A DNA stretch of 64,000 nt from Adineta steineri. Lineage: Eukaryota; Rotifera; Eurotatoria; Adinetida; Adinetidae. The translations under genes were made by a program, and so were the position numbers. The notes beneath the pieces were generated by a model. It saw only the letters and a list, made by a program, of their open reading frames with translations, was not told where the DNA came from and made no database searches. The stretch lies in the NCBI GenBank assembly GCA_905250115.1, contig CAJNOI010000175.1:122840-186839 (forward strand). The letters run 5' to 3'. This document shows, piece after piece, positions 56,440 to 64,000 of this stretch. Within the stretch, counting starts at the first letter, position 1, and each line of letters begins with the position of its first letter.

Positions 56440-57814
56440 GGTTTGATCGATTAGTTCACGTTGTTGATGTCTTCGATCTGAATACATTTCTTTTTGATAA
56501 ATAATCAATTAATAAACGTCGTCTAATATTTTTTACATGTGTAATTATGCACTTCAGATACCGCATTTATACGTGGTTTCATCATTTAGAGTCAATGATG
56601 CGAAAAAAATTGCGTGAAGTATACAAAACAAAATGAAAAAAAAATAAATTGTCATTTTTCAGTATGTTTTTCTCTAAGCTGACTCATTACTGTTTGATGT
56701 GCAATTACCAATCAAGACAAAATAACTAAGAGCAATGACGTTATCAACATTGAGGAAGTAGCGAAAAAACTAGATGAATACGAATTTTTTTCATGTGTTG
56801 AGGGTGTGAATAAAGAAAAGGCAAATTCATACTCTGTTTTATTTCATCTTATTATGATTATTTTTTTCTATTCGATGATTAATTGAAAAGAATGATTAAT
56901 AATAACACTGACTTGATTAGCTGATTATTAATGAGAAATTATATTTAAACACAGAAAACTATTTGTGTTTGATTCACAACAAAGATTATTATTGAGTAAA
57001 CTTACTTACTGGAAAAAAATGTAAATAATATGTACTTTTCAGATTTCTTGATATTATTCTCTCTATTTTCTTCAAAAAGTTACATGAATATACATAACCC
57101 TTGATTTTGATTGCTATTTTTCTGAATGTATATCATATTTTGATTAAAAAACATAGTGGGTTATTTCAACAATGTTAATTTTTAATTCATTTAGGACGTA
57201 TACACTTATACTGAGAAAAATAAATTAAATATATAAAATTTCCTTTATTTGGAAATAAATTGATTATTGATTTTTAATAGAAGCTGTCTATCAATATGTT
57301 TATTCATTGATAAAATTATCTACATTGCTTCAATACTTTAATTATTACTTAGTTTTTGTATAGAAGTTTGCAAGAATGGTGGGTGAATTTGAGCATAGGA
57401 ATACTTTTATTTTCTCAACATAAACTTACAGTTTCTCGACTTTTTTCAATTAGTGTACAATTAAATTGTGAACTGACATGGAATATTTATGCTAATTCTG
57501 AAAAATTTGTGAATTATTCTTTAATGTTCACCTTATTGAATATTACACAAGCCAATAAATTTTAGGCTTCTTTCATTTCATTGTCTTCAAGATTGAGTAA
57601 AGCAAGTATCAAGTTAGAAAATAAGATATATGAAAAAGAGTGAACGATTGTATTAGATTCATCATTAAAATATATTTATTTGATTATAATAAAAGATTTG
57701 AAATGATAAAGAAATGGCGCATATGAAGTATTCAAGTTATGAAGAAATAACGAAAGAATAAAAGGTATATTTTTTAAATTTAGAAGGATGTGTAATAAAG
57801 AATGAAACTCATAT
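56440..57814. other. Intergenic, no gene seen
   Basis: AT-rich. One lone G-rich arm (TTGAGGGTGTGAATAAAG) at 56798-56817. The frame at 57356-57565 shows no motif. Confidence 0.4.
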
Positions 57815-59894
57815 TTATGAATGTGAAAAAAATTGAACCCGATTGTTAGCAGTATCGGATACATATAAATTCAGTTGATTATCAACTATTACCCAACAGG
57901 GAGCATTTAATTTATGCTGACTAATGCCAGGTGAACTTGTGACGCCAGCAATTGTTGTGCCATTGGACTGGCCTGCAAAAAAGAACTGAATGCGATGATT
58001 TTGTGAATCAGCTACATAGATATTGCCCATTGGATCTAATGTGATGCCGATCGGTTGACTGAGAAGTGTCGATGTGTTACCACTTAATCCAGTAGGACTG
58101 CCAATCACAAGTGTCCAGCTACTTGCACCTAACACCCAACGAACAATATTGTTGGTTTGAGCATTAGCAATTAAAAGACTATTTTAGGAGGAATCAAAAG
58201 CAAAACCATATGGATACGCCAATTGTGTAATACCAGTTCCTAGACCGTTTCCACCAGCAACAACTGTACCTGAAGAAGCATTCGAAAGATATTGCATTAT
58301 CCGATGATTGTATGTATCGGCTATGTAAAGTGTACCTGTGCTTGAGTCACGGGCTATACCACACGGGCCATAGAAGGTATTGTTTGTAGATCCCGCAATA
58401 CCTAAATTAGAATTGTATAGAACAATTTTTTTCTTATATTTTGTTAGTCGTTCTAAGCTCAATCTTCATAAGAATATACTAAGAATGTTCATTATTTATT
58501 TGAATTTCTTAAGCTCTGAATGATCTGTTATTTTAGTAATCAATAACATGACATTATTTTCCACAGGAATTACTAATAATTAAGTATATGTTCTCTCTAT
58601 GTAGCAGATTATCCTCAGTAGACCATTTTTTCATCTAATTCTTAATTAATAGATCAGAAAAAGATATTAAATAAAAATTTAAGTGATAAAAGGAAGATTG
58701 ATAGTTTACAAATATATTTTCTATCTTTTCGTACCTGTAATACCGGCAATCGTAGAGCCAGATGATGCACCATTTGCCCAATCTACAACTCGATGGTTAT
58801 CTCTATCTGTAAAATACATATTATCATTAGAATCAAGCACAACACTGGTAGGCAAGTTCAAAGCAATTGAGCTTGCACCAGCAGTGCCATTGGATAGACC
58901 AGCCACCGTTGTACCATTTGACTCATTGATTAACCATTTTTGTATGCGATGATTGTTAAAATCGGCAATATAAAGTGAGTCGAATGAACCTAATGCGGTC
59001 CCATATGGTCGAGAGAGCAGATTATCTGCTGTGCCTCCAGAACCACTACTCGCACCAGCTACAGTGATACCCGTTACATTCCAACGATACAAGCTCGGAG
59101 TAGCTATAAGAACAAAAGAAACTTATAGCATACATAGTACACCTCACTGTTAGTGACAAAATTGATGAATGTATATCTTCTTTCATATTTTATATAGTAG
59201 ATTTGTTTATATGATCCGTCAAAGTTCACTATTACCTTTCAGAATCTCCTATAAGCTATGAGAGTTAACTTGATGCCCCAATTTGGATCTTGATGAAGAG
59301 ATTACATATGCCTATGTCTCTTTTCTTACCGTCAGCATTATAAGTCCGAAGAAATAATAGTAATCTGCAGAAAACTCTAGTCATATATATGTCTATTCTT
59401 AATGAAGTTAATAATGAAAATTTCCTGATATCAATAACTTTAACTTTCACTTCTATACTTTCTCCCATCCATACAGTTTTTTTGTTTTTGATGCTCACCT
59501 CTATGATGATATGTAATTTATTCATGAATGAAAAAGAAATACAAAATAGGCTAAGAGCAAAGTTAATAAGTTTCCTACCTGCTAATTTGCTCTGCTGAAA
59601 GTCATAAACTATTGTATTCATCGAGACGGTAAGGTTCGCTGGTGTTATTCGCCCACTATATAACGAACATTGAGGAATAGTTAAACTATCAAATACAGCA
59701 GTATTGCAATTGGCAAATAGATTTGCACATTGAGCAGCACAAGTTATTTGATATTTCACGGTCAGACGAGTGATTATGGTGCCTGTTGAATTATAGCTCA
59801 TGTTATAGTAGACATTGCCTATTGTCGAAAGTGATGCATTCGCACTTGTAATCCAAATAAGATAATACATGCATAATATATACAGATAGGCCAT
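57815..59894 (-). pseudogene. Secreted PAN/NHL-repeat protein with an in-frame stop
   Basis: Exons 59894-59579, 59103-58735 and 58401-57815 join in phase over 424 codons. A signal peptide (MAYLYILCMYYLIWITSANA) leads to a PAN-like Cys module (ITCAAQCANLFANCN, PQCSLYSG), then about six NHL repeats (PYGTALGSFDSLYIADFNNH, GPCGIARDSSTGTLYIADTY, PIGITLDPMGNIYVADSQNH), i.e. a beta-propeller. Codon 301 is TAA (58184-58186), between DSS and NSLLIANAQTNN; the frame stays open for 123 more codons with proper NHL sequence. The gene is therefore either newly broken, polymorphic or misread at one base. Introns of 475 and 333 nt are long for this genome. Confidence 0.8.
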
Positions 59895-61336
59895 CTTGAT
59901 TATCTGAAAACAAGTTTATATAATTAATAACATTCATACAATATTAGCTTATATCTTTTTTCTATGCTTTGCTATGCATCAGTTTAGTTTGTTTAATTTT
60001 AAAAAAGAAGCTTTTATTTCTATCCAATAAATGTTTTAACTAATTTGCATTTGATCAGACACGTAACTCACTCAAACCAAATAAGAAAAAACTAACTCTG
60101 TAATGTCGAAACAAACAGATCTACGTTTTTGGAAAAAGAACATTTAACGAGTAATACGTAGAACGCGGAAATAAATCAGTCTATCGTCAGTCGTCTTGAG
60201 GGTGTTGCTGAGAGTGAGGGTGCAGGTATTTTATTTTAACCACACCCACACCCACATCATGAAGATCAATGTTACTTTAGATAATGAAATTGTTATTAAA
60301 TAAAATTTATTCTTTAATTTTAAAGAAGCATTTCATATAAAATAGTTATATAACAATATATGTTTTGGTAATAAAAAGTTTTTTTCTATGTTATTCATAA
60401 TATAAAAATAAGAAGAATCAAGCGAAAAGTCACTTTCAATAACACATGTATGTGTACAAATGTATTAATCGGACAAAGACTACACTAGTACATGTTTTGA
60501 TAGTTTAGAAAAACTTCCTATGATTTGTTAGATGGTGGCATAGTGATACATTTCTTCTTTCTGTTGATCTCAGAATGTGTCTTCCCGTTTTCTCAATCTC
60601 ATAACAGTCTATTAATAATCGGTAAGAAATGCTTCTTGTGCTAAAAACTAGTACTGCATCCAATTTACAATTTATCACACAAAAATTGAATCTGCAAGTT
60701 CCTAATTAGAAATTTAATTTTCTTGCAGCAAATTGTAAATTTCATTACAAAAAGTACAGCTAAAATAATAAAGAAAGAAGCATATCAATAAAATTAATAT
60801 TTACCTAAAGTTAATATTATAATATTGATTTAACTGTTTGGAGACGAGATTGTTTTGAGAGAAAATGAAAGTTCTCCAAAAGTTGAAAAGAATATATATA
60901 TATTCATTACAACGGGATTAAATGCAAATATTGAATACATTATGTTAGTGATGACATATTCATCGCCTGCTTTAGTATGCATAATTATACCTGCACGATA
61001 AAAAGTCTACACAAGTTGCGCTGTATTCAATCACAGCCGAATGTAAATAAACACTCCCGTTCTCAAGCGGTTAAAATCAATAGAGAATAGTTTATTTTAA
61101 AGAAAATTCATAATTATTTCAGTACTGCTAGATGTTAAACTTGAACAGTTAAAATTTCAGTTTCAAAATCCGGATAATGTGGAAGTTTTTTTCATAAATC
61201 TAAAACGATGTTCTAAGATTAGTTCTTTAAAAGCACCGATTCAAAAAAGAATTAGTTTAAAATCGACTAAATCTATTCGGCAAAAAAAAACGTTAATAGT
61301 TCATTTCCGGTTGCATTATCAAATGAGTTCGCTTTG
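59895..61336. other. Intergenic with one hairpin
   Basis: No supported gene. A telomere-like hairpin lies at 60194-60265. The frame at 61179-61400 overlaps the gene fragment on the other strand and is not called. Confidence 0.4.
60194..60265. repeat. Telomere-like hairpin, copy 17
   Basis: GTCTTGAGGGTGTTGCTGAG arm, spacer TATTTTATTTTAAC, then CACACCCACACCCACATCAT. Good border TCTTGAGGG. Confidence 0.7.
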
Positions 61337-61806
61337 TCAAACAAGATTTCTGCCTTGCAAATATATGTTCTTCTCGCGATCTGACCAAGGCATGTCGTAG
61401 GAAGGTGAGTTCACATAACGATCCATAGTAAGTTGTAGTGTTGCTCCTGTGCCCGCAGGAAGTACAACTTCCAGCCATTTATGGTTAATCACCGTAGTTT
61501 CAATCGCATCTCCCACTTCGTTCAAGGTATGTACTTCGTTGAATCGATGCTCTCCAAATGTACCAGCTTGAACAATAAGCATGCGCTGTGAAAACAAATC
61601 GATATTGACCAGTTTTAAAGTGACTGAATGATTTTTAAGTTCTTTAACTAGCGCAGCAATGGATTGCGGAAGTCCAGGACGTTTCCTCTTGGCATCATAA
61701 TATCGTACTCGTGCATGTTGCAGTCCTCTATGGGATATATGCATTGGTCCACCTAAGGTGAGTTGGACAAGACTTTCCATATACAAGGGACACATTTCTT
61801 GCCAAA
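61337..61806 (-). pseudogene. 3' fragment of a gene, truncated at a telomere-like tract
   Basis: A 155-codon frame with protein-like composition and less AT bias than its surroundings: CPLYMESLVQLTLGG, YYDAKRKRPGLPQSIAALV, SVTLKLVNIDLFSQRMLIVQ, and the end TLQLTMDRYVNSPSYDMPW. It reads like the C-terminal beta-sandwich part of a larger (perhaps bacterial-type) secreted or carbohydrate-active protein, but I cannot name the family. Upstream the frame runs straight into the (TGTGGG)n-type tract at 61807, where the formal ORF turns into a His-Thr run, so the 5' part of the gene is gone. Confidence 0.6.
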
Positions 61807-61877
61807 CATGAAGGGTGTGGGTGTGGGTGTGGGTGTGGCTGAAACAGTTGAACAACACCCACACCCTACTTAGGATG
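61807..61877. repeat. Telomere-like hairpin, copy 18 (best TGTGGG run)
   Basis: AAGGGTGTGGGTGTGGGTG continues for four exact TGTGGG units, then a short spacer (CTGAAACAGTTGAACAA) and CACCCACACCCTACTTAGG. The spacer itself is palindromic. The element abuts the truncated gene fragment. Confidence 0.8.
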
Positions 61878-61962
61878 AAATAAATCTCAATAAATTTAGG
61901 TTAATGGAAACAATTTTGACGAACTATTAAAAGAACTTGATGTTAATTTCATGCCGCGTGAG

Positions 61963-62012
61963 GATAGATGTGGGTGTACATATTCTTTTCAACCCATACC
62001 CACCCAAAGCAT
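61963..62012. repeat. Telomere-like hairpin, copy 19
   Basis: GATAGATGTGGGTGTACATA arm, spacer, ACCCATACCCACCCAAAGC arm. Confidence 0.6.
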
Positions 62013-62250
62013 CTATCGTATTTAATAATATATTCGACTCAATTAGTGTTATTTTTGTTTTGTTCAATAATCTCCTTTATGTTCAAAATGAACTTGGTTA
62101 TTTATTTTCTTCTCTTTAAAAATTACAATCAGGTAGAATAATTATTTTCAATGCTTTTTAGTGTTTATTGAATTAATTGTTGAAGGGTTGATCGACAGTA
62201 TGGGATTCTTACATGACAAATAATGATATTATATGAAATTCATGTATCGA

Positions 62251-63675
62251 TCAATTACGAATAAATATTTTAATAAACAGAATAAGTTGATAGATTGATT
62301 CGCCAAATAATAAATGGTCGTTGTTTCTTCCACTATATTTATGGTTCTTTTCAGGCATAAACTGCGGATTATTTTCATAGTAAGTCATAAGTTCAGTAAG
62401 AAGAGGAAGTGCATACTGCGAACCTTGGCATTTTCTCGGTCCAATGCCAAATGGTGTCCATAAACCGGATGTGTATTTTTCATGTTGTCCAATTGTATCC
62501 AATGGAATAAACACTTGAGTATTGGCTTTGATGAGGATAATAGGATCGCCATTTTTATGTTTTATAAAATCTTTCTCGATATATCGTTCCATTATTGGAA
62601 ATGGATGATAATAATGAATAAATTCTTGAATGGACATTCCTGGATGATGATAAGCTGACACTGCAATATCACTAAAATTTATCATAGGTGATAAAATAAA
62701 TGGTTGCATAATGATAGAATAATATTCTGGATTGGACCATTGTTCACCAAATAAATGATAATATTCGGAATGATTTATCAAGTTAATTAACCATTCAACT
62801 GTTTTATGTTTTAATTGTGTGTTGCCTTTTCCTTTAGCGGCTATTTCTTTACGCCATTCCCACGATGCTTCACAAACAAAATTCCATTTAACATCCCAAT
62901 CTAAATTGAAGATCCATTTGATAAAACAAGCTACCGTTATGTGAACAACTTCTTTTGCATCAATCTCGATATTTGGATCTTGTGTTGATAAAATGTGACG
63001 CGCTGCAGCGACGAGATTTTCTACAGGTGGAAGATGCTTTTGAAAAATTATAAAGTTTGATTTTAAATCTTGCCAAGCCTTTCCATTAACAGATTCAAGT
63101 GAAAGAACAGGTAACCAAGCTGGAGCAAAAAGTTTTTCTTCAAGAAACGAACCCTTATCAACAGAACTAAGTAATACTTGTTTGGCTATATCGATATCTG
63201 TTAACCAAATGACTTTGCAGCCGTGTTTCCATCCGAACAGCGACAAGAGTATATATCTACCATCTTGAAATCGAATGATAAACGAAATTATATCAATTAA
63301 GTAGTAAAATTCACAGCACGCGACGTATACGTTAAATCCAAATTGATTTAGTGTGAATTGTCGCCACCGTAATAAGATAACGAACAAATGTATAGCAAAA
63401 TGACAAACAAGTAAGGAAAGTATGATCAATCTATATCGAAGCGATGATTTGCGTTCTTTAACGAAGAATAATAATTCAATAATAAAATGTGACCATGCGG
63501 CAATAATGATAAAGTGTAATAATGTTACATTCTCATAATAATTCCAGAAATAAATCATAATAATAATGTTATGGATTATTCGTGGACGATAAAAAATACA
63601 CTGAACTAATCTGTTTAACATACAGTTCGAACTCGAATAAAAAACATTATCATACAATTGTCTACAGTTAACCAT
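62251..63675 (-). CDS. Divergent cytochrome P450-like protein, intronless
   Basis: A single frame of 474 residues. The C-terminal haem loop FGIGPRKCQG (Cys416) has the P450 pattern FxxGxRxCxG. However, no ExxR helix and no A/G-G-x-E/D-T-T I-helix are visible, so the enzyme is atypical or may not use normal oxygen activation. The N-terminal ~140 residues contain four hydrophobic segments (for example LIILSLLVCHFAIHLFVILL), more than the single usual P450 anchor. Mid-protein words such as KVIWLTDIDIAKQVLL and GKAWQDLKSNF fit P450 B/C-helix regions. No introns, unlike the P450 at 41.4 kb, so a separate origin such as transfer is possible. Confidence 0.7.
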   Translation of the reverse strand: MVNCRQLYDNVFYSSSNCMLNRLVQCIFYRPRIIHNIIIMIYFWNYYENVTLLHFIIIAAWSHFIIELLFFVKERKSSLRYRLIILSLLVCHFAIHLFVILLRWRQFTLNQFGFNVYVACCEFYYLIDIISFIIRFQDGRYILLSLFGWKHGCKVIWLTDIDIAKQVLLSSVDKGSFLEEKLFAPAWLPVLSLESVNGKAWQDLKSNFIIFQKHLPPVENLVAAARHILSTQDPNIEIDAKEVVHITVACFIKWIFNLDWDVKWNFVCEASWEWRKEIAAKGKGNTQLKHKTVEWLINLINHSEYYHLFGEQWSNPEYYSIIMQPFILSPMINFSDIAVSAYHHPGMSIQEFIHYYHPFPIMERYIEKDFIKHKNGDPIILIKANTQVFIPLDTIGQHEKYTSGLWTPFGIGPRKCQGSQYALPLLTELMTYYENNPQFMPEKNHKYSGRNNDHLLFGESIYQLILFIKIFIRN

Positions 63676-64000
63676 GTTCTTTGTAATGCAAAGAAATTTT
63701 TCAAGTAAATTTGAAATGATTAATATGTTGTCGATCGAGTCCTTTGCTCTTTATATGTGTACACGTCGGTGCTTCTTCACAAAATAAACTGTATACTGAT
63801 GAAGATGGACCGGTCGTCTTGATAAAGAACGAGAAAGAAATAACTTTAGTTTATGGAATACTAATGCAGTTTAGTCATACTGTCTATATAAGTAATAAGA
63901 ACAGAATAGAAAAAGAAAATTGACTTGCTGATTATCATAACCAATACAAAGATAGAAAAAGAAAGATTATACATATAGATGTCATAGTTATAGAACTGTG
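63676..64000. other. Window end, no gene seen
   Basis: AT-rich upstream sequence of the intronless P450-like gene; no motif recognised. Confidence 0.35.

Noticed and set aside
61807..61864. His-Thr repeat N-terminus of the minus-strand frame at 61.3 kb
   Set aside because: It is translation of the TGTGGG tract, not protein-coding sequence.
62251..63675. Assignment as an ordinary GPCR or transporter because of N-terminal membrane helices
   Set aside because: The C-terminal haem loop and P450-like mid-region explain the protein better; only the first third is membrane-rich.
1..64000. tRNA and rRNA genes
   Set aside because: I found no cloverleaf with box A/B words in place. GGTTCGA-type words seen near 5502, 6311 and 22440 belong to the hAT target site or the GC-rich patch. 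A tRNA scan would be decisive.

Overview
The window looks like nuclear DNA of a bdelloid rotifer (Adineta/Rotaria-like). This is inferred from content: strongly AT-rich DNA with short GT-AG introns (mostly about 35-130 nt, with a few to about 475 nt), animal gene families (HR96/DAF-12-type nuclear receptor, NRF-6-type acyltransferase, ABCG transporter, LITAF, TLC protein, Mps1-like kinase), families known to be expanded in bdelloids (sterol-glucosyltransferase-like GT1, PAN/NHL secreted proteins, TPR proteins with an ART-like domain, F-box/LRR proteins), intronless genes that suggest transfer or retroposition, and scattered degenerate (TGTGGG)n tracts. TGTGGG is, as I recall, the telomere repeat reported for Adineta vaga. 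No sequence search was possible, so all family names come from motif reading.

Layout: 0.97-3.4 kb, two tandemly duplicated secreted LRR genes (+), then a convergent Mps1/TTK-like kinase (-). 5.5-6.3 kb, a non-autonomous hAT element with an exact 8-bp target-site duplication. 6.8-10.2 kb, a sterol-glucosyltransferase-like GT1 gene (+). 11.6-13.3 kb, a nuclear receptor (+). 14.1-16.3 kb, an NRF-6-type acyltransferase (+), convergent with an intronless GH13 gene (-). 21.1-22.1 kb, a TLC-domain gene (+), convergent with a broken GPCR (-). 25.1 kb, a small secreted protein. 26.5-27.8 kb, an intronless class I/II aminotransferase. 28.1-28.6 kb, a 576-bp foldback element. 29.3 kb LITAF, 30.8 kb vWA and 33.0-35.1 kb acyl-CoA oxidase, all (-). 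35.9-36.9 kb, minisatellite and other repeats. 37.1-40.0 kb, a 14-exon ABCG gene. 41.4-43.0 kb, a cytochrome P450 lying between two copies of a ~200-bp repeat. 44.2 kb, a Cys-Cys-repeat protein. 45.7 kb, an orphan Cys-rich exon. 46.9 kb F-box (+), convergent with 48.3 kb PAN protein (-). 50.9-52.3 kb, a glycosyltransferase-like membrane protein (+), convergent with a 13-exon TPR/pseudo-ART gene (52.7-56.4 kb, -). 57.8-59.9 kb, a PAN/NHL-repeat gene with an in-frame stop (-). 61.3-61.8 kb, a gene fragment ending at a telomere-like tract. 62.3-63.7 kb, an intronless divergent P450 (-).

The genes do not form a pathway. They are a mixed set of lipid and xenobiotic functions (P450s, ABCG, nuclear receptor, sterol GT, acyl-CoA oxidase, NRF-6 acyltransferase), secreted proteins and signalling proteins. 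The least explained signal is a dispersed family of about 20 short hairpins. Their arms are degenerate (TGTGGG)n and its complement, and several have a conserved outer border (ATCTTGAG...CTCAAGAT). They occur through most of the intergenic DNA, sit in five of seven convergent gene gaps, interrupt one intron, and in one case coincide with the break-point of a gene fragment.
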